Source of the DNA: Lanius collurio | Taxonomy: Eukaryota > Chordata > Aves > Passeriformes > Laniidae | DNA: 64,000 bases | Assembly: GCA_020086605.1 (NCBI GenBank) | Contig: JACBWW010000003.1 | Span: 53,682,187-53,746,186, forward strand | Reading direction: 5' to 3' | Shown: in pieces, positions 40,801 through 51,200 of the stretch | How positions within the stretch are numbered: the first letter of the stretch is position 1 | Layout of the letters: each line of letters begins with the position of its first letter | Notes under the pieces: generated by a model | Seen by the model: the letters and a program-made list of their open reading frames with translations, nothing else | What the model was told of the DNA's origin: nothing | The model's database searches: none | Translations under genes and position numbers: made by a program

Positions 40801-43800
40801 ATCTTTAAATGTAAGGCAAAGAGCAGCTTGATTTCTCTTGTTGAATTAAAATGAACTAGAAGACAAAGCACATGAAGTAAAAATCCTTCAAGCATCATCC
40901 CTTTAAATCACTGCTTTGTGGCAGAAAAGAAAGTGGCTTTTCAGCATATGAAAATATTATTATATAGCTTGGCTTTGTGGTTTTGGGTTGTAGACCAAAG
41001 GAGAATGTTTAATTTGCTGAGAAAGATAAATCTGTTTCTGTTTTGCATTCCACAAGTATTCCAAAGCATATTTTCTTGTGTGATAAATAATCACTCAAGA
41101 CATCTGTCAGATTGCTCCCAGTGTTTGCATTGGGTTCAAAGTAAAACCTCATAACTCTTCTACTTCGTCTTCTACACAAAGTATTTGGACAAAGCTAAGG
41201 CAGGAGGCCTTCACATATCCTCAGCCCTCAGGTAGAATTCCTCACTGAAATCATGCTCAGGCCCAGAGAAATCCCGCTGGCAAAATATTACTGGAGGATA
41301 TTACAGCACTGGAAGTATCAAGGTCCTCCTCATGAACAGCTTGTGTCTCAGATCCAGCATGTGACAATACTGTGTTGGATCAGGTCCACGTCCACCTACT
41401 GAAAATAACCATTGTAAAATACTTGTTATCCTGGGAGAAATTACTCCCATCCAGCTCTCATCCTTCTCATCTTGCTGTTCTGGAGGCCCCACACAGTCGC
41501 CAGATTTAACCTCTTTGGGCCAGCAGCTCTGCAGCACTGCTGAACTGTGGATTGCTGCAGGCTCATGAAAGCACTGCCCAGACAAAGGACCTTTCTGCAG
41601 ACCACAGCCGAGTGCCAGGTACACAATGAAAGCTAATATGGAGTCATTTTCACTGGTTTGAGTTCAGCTTATAAAGCTCTTCCACCATTCTGCTTCATTG
41701 TAATCCACTCACTTTGCACATAACAGGACCTACTTTTGTTTGGAAGACATTTTATAAAGTGACGGCTGTTTTTTTGCATAAGGAATTCAACTGGTGACTC
41801 TCCTGAGTGACCCGTATTGAAAACTGAGGCTATGAAACACTGTCTTCGTTTCTCTGCCAGTAAAGCAGTATGTCAAAAGGTCAGGTCTTGTAGAGACTTT
41901 TGGAGGCACCATTAGTTGTCATTCACAAAGCAATTTAGGGGTTGAAACTACCGTTTCATTTTCAGTGGTAGGAAAATGAAATTCAGCTGAAGAACAACTT
42001 AACATCTTATCAAAGAAGTGCTAAATTGAAAGTCTTCATTTATATGAGTTGCATTTGCCTTGAAGCTTGTAGAGGGAGAAAGCAGGAAAAACTAACCAAA
42101 ATACGTGTCTTATATTTTGGAACAAGTGACAGCAAGATTTAGAGCTAACCCAAAGCTGGGGTGCTCCCACAATGATTACAGTCTGCCTTTGCACTGACAG
42201 AATTTCTGACAGCTGACTGCTAGTTAGAGAATGTATGTCCAGTACTATGTGCAAACAGGTGTTTTTACAGAAGGAACAAAACTAAGTTTTCCATGAGATT
42301 GAACAGTGGGTGTTGTTTCAATTTCGACAATATTTTTTAAAAATTCTTCTGGTAACCTTAGTGTTTTATTTTTAACCAAGACACATGCAGACAGACAGAA
42401 AGAAAGTCAGACAGAAAGATAACTCCTACCCTCGCGGGCTGCAAAGCCACTGCTGCCTACACACAGCAAACCCAACAGGCAGGCCAGAAAAAGAATGTCA
42501 CATGTACCCAGAGATCCAAAATAGAGAAAGGTCAAGTGTAAGGGTCAAGATAGTTACGTGACAAGTAATGAGATTCAGCTCTGGGGAACTTCTTTCCATT
42601 CAGACCAATTTCATAATGTTTGTAAGCAACTTTAGTGTTCCAAGCAAACAACACAAACATGATTGCATCACCACAGCAGGTAACCCTTCTGAAACCTTAG
42701 CAAAGAGGCCAAGGCTCTCATCATGCTCCAAAAGTCTTTTTAGATACAATGTCTCCAAACTAGGTTTGGAGGTGTGTGAGCCAAACATACACAACTTCGA
42801 ACAGTAGTTGTGCCTCCTAAAAGGGTTCTAATAAAACAGGTGCTAAAGCTACTCTTCTGAGCTCTAGCACATCTGATAGTACTTGAACTTCACTAATTTT
42901 ACTTAAATTTCACAACAATTTAAAATAAATTGCATAATAGTAATAATGCAGTTGAATGATGCAGCTCTTTGTTATCTACTGCCACTGATGTGTTTCAGCT
43001 CCAAGACTCATCTGCCAGAGGATTGAGCTGAACTTCACCAAATGCCATTACTTTATGGGAGAACATGAATAGGCACATTACATTTAATCAAGATCAAAAT
43101 CCCGATGTGATTATTTTCTGACAGCCACGGATGAGAAGCCAAGTTGATAACCAGATATTGCTAAAATTCCCAGATGAACTTCCTGTGATTTCATATTGAA
43201 AAAGCAGGCACAACATCAGACATGAGATGAAAAAGTTGTCCTGAATTTCAATCTGCTGACCACAAGCCTGACAAATTTTTCTTCCCTTGCACCATTAATT
43301 ACTTTGGGTTTGTTTCTCAAAAAGCTCTTTCAGAAAGTTGTGCAGGGAATAATAAACATGCATTACTCATCAGATCCTGGAAATCTCGTTGCATTTATAA
43401 AAAGCTTTCAGAATAAATGGATCTCAGTTCTAATGCTCTGCCACAACATTAATGCCATTGTACTCACCAAAACAACCCAAAAGCAAGTTACTGTGCTGGC
43501 ATGAGCAAGAGCCTGCTCTGAATATTATTTTTTAATGTTTTTCTTTGAAAGTTTCCTTATGCAAAAGATGAATAGCCTACAAATAGATGTTACACAGGAT
43601 CTGTCTATAAGCAGATTTTAATTAAACTGAACTCATATACAATTCGATATGACCAACTGGATTAAATAACATTTTGAAAGATTTACTGCACTGCTAACAT
43701 CTCTAAATTTGCATCTGGAAGCATCTTACTAAATCACCAAGTAAACAAAAACTTATTAAAGCAGGGACTTATACCAGATTTAATAACACAACTTTTTATG

Positions 43801-44456
43801 TAATAGCTACTGACACAGCTACTAATTCATCACTTTCTTGCATATGAGGCTGAATTTTCTAAGCCAAGACAAGAACCATACACTTGTGGGGTTTTTTTGT
43901 GGAGTTCACAGTGTTTTTCCTGGGTAAGAAAGCCAGCCCAGTATCTGAGATACCAAGACTGCCACTGCAGCAGAGAGTGAAGGCAGGCAGGGATGGAGCT
44001 TTTGTAAATCAGAAACAAGCATTCCAGCCTACAGTTTCTAAATTCATTACTTGATACACGGTTTTGCTTCAGACCAATATGATGAGGCCTCACAAAAGGA
44101 GGGAGGAAGACAGAATAAAAGCAAAAGAAAAGCAAATTATGCCACTACCTTGAAAATGGGATGAAAATCCCTGCTGTCACTCTGGAGCTGGACATGTCCA
44201 TCACATTCCAAACTCACCAGAAAAGTTTGGAGAGATGAAACAAAAAGGGTTTACCAAGAAAATGGAGAGAAGGCAAAGCAATCCACAAACAAATAAACAA
44301 ACAACCCCCCCAAAAATCCCAAAGCCAAAACAAAAACCCCCAGAAGAAAAGCCGTGTGTCTCTCCAGCCTGATGCCTGAAGCTGCAATGCATCCTAGAGC
44401 CCATCTACCTCTCCGAAGGGACTCACCACAAGCGTGCAGCACAGGAACTTGTTCAT
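28417..44456 (-). CDS. TNFRSF11B: Osteoprotegerin (TNF receptor superfamily member 11B), five coding exons
   Basis: This secreted decoy receptor binds RANKL (TNFSF11), blocks RANK signalling and so restrains osteoclast formation; it also binds TRAIL and heparan sulfate. The coding exons are 44427-44456, 34104-34473, 30403-30597, 29837-30061 and 28417-28805, together 1209 nt or 402 residues plus stop (human 401). A signal peptide covers about residues 1-21. Four cysteine-rich TNFR domains span about 24-198 and carry the family's CxxCxxG pattern. The C-terminal half (about 199-390) matches the two death-domain-like regions. The tail ends VKVRCV, keeping the penultimate cysteine (401; human 400) used for dimerisation. 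There is no transmembrane segment, as expected for OPG. Introns are about 9.95 kb, 3.5 kb, 341 bp and 1031 bp, all GT-AG. Identification is from remembered human OPG, not from a search. No frameshift or premature stop is visible. Confidence 0.97.
29837..30061 (-). CDS. TNFRSF11B: TNFRSF11B coding exon 4 (residues 199-274, first death-domain-like region)
   Basis: The exon is 225 nt, with acceptor ATTTCAG before 30061 and donor GTATCT after 29837, phase 1 at both ends. It encodes DVTLCEEALFRFAVPT, NWLNILADSLPGTKV, and QEQTFQLLKLWKQQNKEQD, the first death-domain homologous region. No open frame of this length with its own start marks it, so it is found only by joining exons. Intron 3 before it is only 341 bp. 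Confidence 0.96.
30403..30597 (-). CDS. TNFRSF11B: TNFRSF11B coding exon 3 (residues 134-199, cysteine-rich domains 3-4)
   Basis: The exon is 195 nt, with acceptor TTTCCACAG just before 30597 and donor GTGTGT after 30403; both ends are phase 1. It reads TPESDTVCERCPEGFFSNETSSK and then KHTNCSALGF, finishing at KCGI. The sequons NETS (Asn152) and NCS (Asn165) are kept. The human sequon at 178 (N-A-T) is N-E-V here and is lost. One extra residue before KCGI explains the 402 versus 401 length. Confidence 0.97.
31740..32330. other. GC-rich island inside TNFRSF11B intron 2
   Basis: About 600 bp of distinctly GC-richer sequence sits in AT-rich intron. On the plus strand (antisense to the gene) a 205-codon open frame runs 31707-32324, and TATAAAT (32271-32277) is followed 35 bp later by AATAAA (32312-32317). 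That close spacing resembles an LTR U3/R border; equally it could be an internal promoter. The encoded peptide resembles nothing I know and minus-strand frames are also open. No family assignment. Confidence 0.35.
33781..33808. repeat. 14-bp tandem duplication in intron 2
   Basis: Two perfect copies of AAATACTACATTCC lie side by side. Confidence 0.95.
34104..34473 (-). CDS. TNFRSF11B: TNFRSF11B coding exon 2 (residues 11-134, cysteine-rich domains 1-3)
   Basis: The exon is 370 nt; the acceptor TCGCTAG ends at 34474 and the donor GTGGGT begins at 34103, phase 1. It completes the signal peptide (LLDISVKWTVQ), then carries the ligand-contacting cysteine-rich domains, including PPKYLHYD, QLLCDQCPPGSYVKQHC and CKELQFVRQEC, and ends in CPPGFGVAQAG. 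Cysteines are present at 41, 44, 54, 62, 65, 80, 83, 87, 97, 105, 107, 118 and 124. Residue 98, an N-glycosylated Asn in human (C-N-R-T), is Ser here, so that sequon is absent. Confidence 0.97.
35795..36165 (-). mobile_element. Possible old CR1-like fragment in intron 1
   Basis: 'taggtttggaaaggac' near 35810 and 'gtgagaaattccttatta...' near 36119 resemble CR1 3' sequence read in reverse, in the right order and spacing, but very diverged. This could be chance. Confidence 0.3.
37308..37391. repeat. AT-rich imperfect repeat in intron 1
   Basis: TATGTTGATCAGTGGCTGA occurs at 37308-37326 and again at 37368-37386, 60 bp apart, with TTGTTATAATTAT repeated in between. The TTGATCAGTGGCTGATCA part can pair with itself. 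Confidence 0.85.
37527..38154 (+). mobile_element. Endogenous retrovirus LTR, intron 1 of TNFRSF11B (antisense to gene)
   Basis: The LTR is oriented along the plus strand: CATAAAAG box at 37793-37800, AATAAA at 37865-37870 and a GC-rich R-U5 after it. A close copy lies at 55430-56095 in the other orientation; over 37821-38078 I count about 11 differences by hand. An 8-bp TAGAGCTA flanks the element at 37519-37526 and 38155-38162 and may be a target-site duplication, although 8 bp is longer than usual for avian ERVs and the 3' end lacks a clean CA. No gag, pol or env is present, so it is a solo LTR. It lies antisense to the host gene, the orientation least likely to stop transcription early. 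Confidence 0.75.
44427..44456 (-). CDS. TNFRSF11B: TNFRSF11B coding exon 1 (residues 1-10)
   Basis: Thirty coding bases read MNKFLCCTLV, the start of the signal peptide, compared with MNNLLCCALV in human. The ATG at 44456-44454 has an A at -3, a good Kozak context. The donor GTGAGT occupies 44426-44421 and splits the gene in phase 0. I chose this start because it aligns exactly with the human first codon. The reading frame stays open upstream through the assembly gap, but that extension has no resemblance to OPG. Confidence 0.95.
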
Positions 44457-44563
44457 TGTGGTCGGTGGAAGAAACCTCAGCGCGCTGGGAATCAGGCAGA
44501 GAGTCAGCGCCAGGCTCCAGCAGCTGCTTACATTCCCAACATTAAAGACACGATATATATATA
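44457..44563 (-). promoter_or_regulatory. TNFRSF11B: TNFRSF11B 5' leader and TATA-like core promoter
   Basis: On the minus strand a TATATATATA block (44563-44554) lies about 98 bp upstream of the ATG. If used, transcription would begin near 44533 and give a leader of roughly 75 nt. A four-codon upstream frame (ATG TTG GGA ATG TAA, 44542-44528) would be in the mRNA only if the start lies further upstream. The TATA call is by consensus alone. Transcripts could instead start in the CpG-rich block beyond the gap. Confidence 0.5.
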
Positions 44564-44640
44564 GTCCCGGTGTAACAGGAAGCTTGGGCTCAGCTTTGAT
44601 CACACATTCCCTGCCATGACCAAACTTTTCTCTCGAGCAC

Positions 44641-44681
44641 TCCCCCTCACCTCCCCCCAACCCTCCCTCCCCCCCCCCCCC
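44641..44681 (-). promoter_or_regulatory. G-run tract (C-runs on plus strand) beside the assembly gap
   Basis: The minus strand carries several runs of three or more G, including a final run of 13 or more, separated by one or two bases. This satisfies the usual G-quadruplex pattern. It sits about 190-225 bp upstream of the TNFRSF11B start codon and runs directly into the Ns. Confidence 0.7.
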
Positions 44682-44752
44682 NNNNNNNNNNNNNNNNNNN
44701 NNNNNNNNNNNNNNNNNNNNNNNNNNNNNNNNNNNNNNNNNNNNNNNNNNNN
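44682..44752. other. Assembly gap (71 Ns)
   Basis: Seventy-one undetermined bases lie between a long C homopolymer and a T homopolymer. The gap is in the TNFRSF11B upstream region; its true length and content are unknown. Confidence 1.
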
Positions 44753-44869
44753 CCACCTTTTTTTTTTTAAGGAACCTGTAAAACTTGGTGACTTAATGGA
44801 ACCCTTTGAGCGCCGCAACCACAGACTGGAAAATGCAGGAGGGAGTGTCAGGGGCTGGCCAGGGGAGGG

Positions 44870-45260
44870 TTTAATTGCTCTCTGTCTGGCTGTGCCGCCC
44901 TGCGCTCCCCTCAGCAGCGGGGCCGGAGGGAGACTCCGGTTCCTTGGCTCGGCTCCCCGGGGGCTCCGAGCAGCGGGGCTGGCTGGAAGCAAAGGCCAGG
45001 GCGGGGAAGCTGAGGAGAAGGAGCGTCCTCGCTCGCTCCCCTTCCCTGCTGAGGCAGGAATGCGAGGGACGGCGCCCGCCTCTCGCCGGGGCTGCCCGAG
45101 CGCCGCCGGCCTGCTCGGGCCCGGGGAGAGGCCCGGGGAGCGGCCACACGGGGCTTCTGCTGTCATTTCCCAGCGACAGTCGTGTCTTCAGCAAGCTCCT
45201 GCCCACAGGAGAAGCCCCACTCGGGGCGCTGTTCTTCCTTTCCCCCAGTTTAAGTTAGAA
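44870..45260. promoter_or_regulatory. CpG-rich block upstream of TNFRSF11B
   Basis: This stretch is far richer in G+C and in CpG than anything around it (many CGG, GCG and CCGCC motifs, especially 44930-45160). Its position, 0.4-0.8 kb upstream of the TNFRSF11B ATG, suggests a promoter-associated CpG island. A RUNX-type AACCACA occurs nearby at 44817-44823; mammalian OPG promoters are known to respond to RUNX2, but one heptamer is weak evidence. Overlapping open frames here on both strands are what high GC produces by chance. Confidence 0.65.
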
Positions 45261-45299
45261 AAGGGCAATTTTTTAAAGCCATAAGGACGAGCCCTGCTG

Positions 45300-48200
45300 T
45301 TCGTGCCTCCCGGGATTGCTCCGAGAGCTCCATGGAAGCCCCGGGGAACCCGGGTGTGGAGCAGAGGAAAGGTGCAGGGAAAGGATTTCTTCTCCCAACC
45401 TGCCGATAGCCATAAAGGATTGCGGGAGCCTGTGGGTTCCTAGGGTAGATGCCAAACCTAGATGTGCCTCCAGATTTCACAGATGGTTTTCTCTCCCTTT
45501 ATACAGGCCAGACCAAAACCTCAGCTCTGGATGTACCAGATCTTGAGCATCTGAAACTGGGGCCCCTGTTGGCACTGGGCTGGGCAGTTTTGCCCCTTTG
45601 AGTCACAAGGCTGAGCAGGATTGCCAAAAGAGTGAGGTGGAAAAAGCTTGCATTTTCTTTCATAAAAATTCAGCTATGCTGTCTGGAAACCATCATCTTC
45701 AAGGACAGTCTCACATGCCTCCTTACAAATCCATAACCATTTGAACATGCATCAAGCATAACCTAAGATTGAAACAGATGCTGGCTTCACTTGTCACGAT
45801 GATAAAAATTCAAGACACTTGACTTGAATTAGTAGTAAGTTCCCCATAAGAAGTGATGTGCAAAGTGGCACAGAAACCCTGCCACCTGAGGGAGCATAGC
45901 TGACATCTGTTGGGAAGCAGTCACCCCTTGATTGTATCTGGAATGGATGATGCAACTGTTCCTGTAATCTTTTCAGAACTTTTAAGTACTTTAGCATTTA
46001 TTCTTAAATATATTTATGAACATACTGCCAGATAAAAGTACAGTAGTGCCAATAAACAAATTCTACCTGTATGTTCCTGCATTTTCATTGTGGGGCAGGG
46101 GGAAGGATGTTCCTGACATGGCCACCTTTGAGCATCTCAGGGTAGCTATGTGTGAGTATGGTATTCTTCATAGAGGGACCAACTTCCAGTGTCAAGCATA
46201 ATGCTACAGCAAATCCATCAGCAGAAATTGTTAAGTTCTTAAGCAGAAGTTTAAACTAAACTACTTTTATCCTCTCAAAGGTCAGGAGCTGGACATGGCA
46301 ATGTGTCTCTTCTGATTAAAAGTGGCTCCAGTGTCAAGTCAGATGTTCCTGGGAGGTAGATGAGGCTGATTGCTTCCATCTCAGATACAGCAGAAAGAAA
46401 AGCACCAAACCCATAGCAAGCTCCCCATGGTTAATTAACAGTGTTAACTAAATTTCAATGGGATTTGGATGGGGCTTATGTCTTCTCATTGCTGGTACCA
46501 GCCATAAATGCCCAACAGCTGTCTCTGTCGAGAAATAAAACTACAGATCATAAGTCTATTTAAACAGGTTAATGTGTATGGACAATAGTGTTCATATCAG
46601 AATTTTCTAGAGATGGAAATACTTTAGGCAATCAGCCAGACCAGAAAACAAATCAAAAACCCATTAAAATTATTCAGCTGACAATGGTGCTATTATTAAG
46701 AAGTGGTGTCTTCTTGAACACAACTATTAGATATGCTGACTTCTCTGAAAAGATGTTTTTCATCCCTAAGCAGTGAAAAACCTGACAGAGGTAAATGAGA
46801 AGAAAACAGATCCTCATCAAGCTCGTTCAGCTAAATGGAAAGGGGGCAAGGTCTATCTGTTTCAATGATGGTTGGTTGTGGGTTTGGACAGCTGCTAAGG
46901 AGACCATCATCTTAATCATGCATGAAGATGAAAGTTTCAACTGTCTAATCTCATTGGAGTCTACAGAGCTGTTTGTGGATGTTAGGACAGAACTGTATGC
47001 TTGTACTTAGCATGTTTGATCCTGAAATCACATACACAATAAATACAGGATCCCACACTGCCATTTTCAGTGTCACTTTCCAAAGAAGAACTGTGCTCTA
47101 ACAAGGTTTAAACTGTAGTTTGAATGTTTTCACAAGTGTTTTACAATGTTGCCACTTTGCCTTTGGGAATTAGTTAAGATGTGCTTTTGCAGAGCATAGA
47201 ATCATAGGACAAGGCAGTAAACCCTGTAATAAACACTTGTCCATGCTACAACCAAGTTGTCCTCAGCAGTGTTTAAAAGAACTATGTTCGTGACTACATG
47301 ACATAACAGAGAAGGGACACAGCCTGAAAATATTTTTTTAAAGTTAAGTGCCCTAAAGTATTCACTTTTCATAGTATAGTTTACAAAATGTCACAGGAAA
47401 AGAAACTAAAAAATCAGATTTTCTTCTTTCACTAACAAACCTGAAGTGTTGAGTGTTACAGGCATTAAGTATTTCATTCCATTCCATGTTACAGGAATAC
47501 AACTAGCTTATATTAATTGTCATTAGTTAAAAGTGATGCAGAAAGAGCCCTCTAGTTAACAGAAATGATTCACTGCAACTTGCAGCAGTACATAAGACTG
47601 GAGAAAAAGCACAACTTGCGTTGGGCAGACTGAAGGTTACCAACAATACACTGCTTTCAACCTGCAGTGACGTGCTTTTGGTAGGACATCAAATTATTGA
47701 TTCACTAGTAGTCATATTTCCAGACAGGTATTTATCTTTCCCTGGTTTTTATCCTCACTATTTGTATTGCTCTCCTGGATGTTATTATTGTTGTAAATCT
47801 ATTTTTGTTCCCATGCATCATTATAATCACCGGGTCTATAAATGGCTTTGCTCTTCCAGCCTGTCTGATATCTGGAAAAATTCACAAGTCCCGACCAGTG
47901 AGTTGGTGCTGGCAGGTGAACACTGCCTCGTTGAGTCATCTCAATATATCAGCGTGATGTTTATTGAGCCCAAGCAACAAACAGTGTGAAAACTGTGGCT
48001 TCAGGCTTGGGACATAGAGTTCACCACATGTTGCATTTAGAGAACACTCAGAGACTCGTCGTTAAGAGATTTCTGTCAAATTAAGGGGAAGGGGAAAAGG
48101 GAATCTCAAAAAGATCGATTGGCTCTGAAAACAAACATATTAGTAGCTGCAAGAAGGAAACAATCTGGCATTCTACCATGCTATTATAGCTGTCCCTTAG

Positions 48201-51200
48201 AAATGAATCTCTCTCTTTAAATTACAAGAGCTGATGATCTGAACTATCTTGGGAACACTTTAAAAATGGTGACTTGAAACTGTTAATCTGCAGGCAGTGT
48301 GGTGGTGGCAGGTAACAGGAAAGCATGGCTCAGATTTGGCCAAAACAGGAGAAAATCTTTTGCAGCGATTTCCCTGTCCTTTTTCTCTCATATAACTCAG
48401 AAACCTTGGGGAAAATATTTCATGCCAGTATATAGTAAAGGAATAGAAAAGGTATTTAGCTAATAATGTTGTCAAAAGAAAGCTTATACCCATGTGATTA
48501 TCTTTGTTTTAACTGTGTGGCTTGTTTTATCTTGTAAGTGGATTTGCCTCATTTTTTTTAATTGAGACATTGGATTGTTTTGTAAATATGAGGCAGATAC
48601 ATGGGGCTAATATACAAAATGGAAATTCCCACTTGTCAAACGGTATCCAGACAAGGAAATATGGAGCTTGTCCTATCAAAACAGAACTTGATTTGAATTA
48701 TAGGATTCGAAGGTTGCAATGGAGGAACTGGAAAATTAAGTCACAAAAGATATATAGCATTATCATCCCTAAAAAAAAAAAAATTAAATAGAAATATATT
48801 CTCCAACTTCAAAGCAAAGAAGGACATTTATTCCTGCTGTTTGGGCTTGTCTACCTAGGGACTTAAGTCAGCTTGTGAATCTGAAAAGTGCTGATTCCCT
48901 GTGTGGACACCCTTTGCTGGTAGATAATGTTATTTTCTCTAGTTCCCTTTCAAAGTTGGATTGACACCATGGAATTCATCTGGATTTATGAATGTTTTGG
49001 GTTGTATAAACAATTTGAACTGGGTAAGATCAGATTCCTACCCTTCAGATGACTGTAGTTCAGACCCCCCTCTTCATATAGAGGCCACCAAATTGCTGCA
49101 CTGTAAATTTCCATCCCCGCCTGCTTCACAGTCACTCCAACCTACAGGCAAACCAGCATGAGTGTAAGGAATGCTGAAGAGCTGTGAACTGAGAAATGAC
49201 AGTTTTATTTAGCCATTCCTGCCCTTGCCATTTTTGGCCTTGAATTTCTTCCTAACTTGACATCAGGAAGCTTGGGGCAATGATTCAGATCCTTCAAGTA
49301 CTCAGAAACCTTTGAAGTTTTCTGAAAATTTCAGTAGTAAACCCCATTTGATAAGAAGGAATTCATTGTTCCCAGAATCAACATTTCCAGTTAACACCAG
49401 TACTCCAAAAGAGAAAGAGACAGCACATGTTTTACCGAAAGCTATGGAAACTGGAACTGAAACAAGACAGGCTTTAGCCAGTGAGACTTTCGGGCTAATA
49501 GGTTTTTCTTTTTTGTCTCTACTAATTTGCTTGTTACTCTGTAATTGAAGGTCACTGATTAAGGAAAATGGTTCTCCTAGCTCATGAGGGTCATCTGCAA
49601 TTTCACTGCTTTCAGTCTGACTTCATTGTGTATATTTGGGCAGTATTAACATGGCACCAATTTTCCCTCCTTCTGCTTTTCCATACACGCAGGATTGTCA
49701 GGCCAGAAAGGGTGCCACTTTCAGCCATCAATGCATTTTGCATGGAGATCTGAGGTTTTTTTGCTATGTGTTCTGAATTCAAATCTCTCAGACACTGGGT
49801 TCATTCAACTGTGAACCAGCTATTGGTTTTTGCAGCTTGATGGACAGTCTGTATAGTATACATCCAAATGGTGTCACCACCTGTGGATTGCTAGGCTCTC
49901 CCCTTTCAACCAGGAAAGTAGTTAAAGGCAGTTGTCATCCGTGAAAGAAGCTGGCTGCTCCTGGACACAGAACCTTGGCTGCTTCTTGTGGCAGTAAACA
50001 TCTACAGTACAGCAAGGGCTTTCATTGCTGAAAAATCTGAAATGCAGGTGAGGTAAGAGACTGGAACCTCAGTTGTAGACTTGGCTGATGTTGGACAGAA
50101 AAAACACAGTTTTTAAAGAAATCAAACAAAATAAGAATATTTGGTATGAAAGCAATATCTTTCAGCTGCAAATATCAAGCAATCTGCATGACAATTCTAT
50201 GAGTTACATAGATACATAGATAACATTACAAATACAGTGATTTCAGACACAGATCACTGCTTTTCTCCTTATTTATGGTAAGTTCCTGGCTTTGCCATCT
50301 GTCATATCAATGCCATGCTGCTTTGAATTTCTCCAATATCCTTTCCTTTCTGACTGAACTGAGTTAAAGCTTTTTTTTCCACACCTTTGAGAGTGACCTG
50401 GTCCTTTCCCGTACTAGTTATCTTCATGTCTCTTTTCATGTGGCTTCTGTTTCCTTTTCCATGCCACTATGGCCAGCCTCAGCTTTCCCATTTTTCCCCA
50501 GCCACCTCTATGTCTTCAACATTCATAGATCACCGTTCTGAAATGAAGTTTGAAGATTCTTTACTAACTGCTCTGCCCACCCTCTCTGTGAGCAGTGAGT
50601 GTTTGATGGGCAGGCTGTAAGCGTATGCAGTAGATGTATAATATATATGTGTATACATATTATAAAAAATGAATGTACTTCTCTGCCTTCTGCTTGCTGC
50701 ACTTTTTTAAACATCCTAAAATTTCTTAAGTATGCTGCCTTCCTCAGATAGGTTGTACAGCACACCCACAAAACCCCCCCATTTACAGCCATACACAGAA
50801 ACAATCACAATAAAGTAGCGAAATCAATAATGAATACCCAATATTTCCTCCCCAAAATGGCTGTCAGAATTTATTTGAAATTCCTTGTACAATGTCAGAT
50901 CTGCAGCTTCTGGCTTCAAAGGAAGTGAGTGCAGTGGTGCAAGCCAAGAAAAAAAGGAGGGACCTTTGTGAAGTAACACAGAAGGAATATGTAATTTGTG
51001 GATGATGGCAAAAGTCACTGGGAAAGCTTGCCATGTCCCTGCAGAAATAGCACATACTCATGTACTAAATGCTCTGAAGCACCTTTTAGGTAATTTTGTT
51101 TGTGGCCAGACTTCAGGCATAATAAAGCTTTTGTCCTTTTCTTGGCAGAGAAGGTTGAATGAAAAAAAACTGGAGGGAGGAAGAGATGGAAGGAATTTCA

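Noticed and set aside
44394..45284. Large frames on both strands through the gap region
   Set aside because: They run through unknown bases and high-GC sequence; only the ten OPG codons at 44427-44456 are supported.
47190..47265. Possible CR1 end ('catagaatcatagga')
   Set aside because: Only a dozen bases match the CR1 tail; the following sequence does not continue as CR1.
42795..48715. tRNA-like TTCGA boxes near 42796 and 48706
   Set aside because: Neither has a matching A box at the right distance or a cloverleaf-forming flank.
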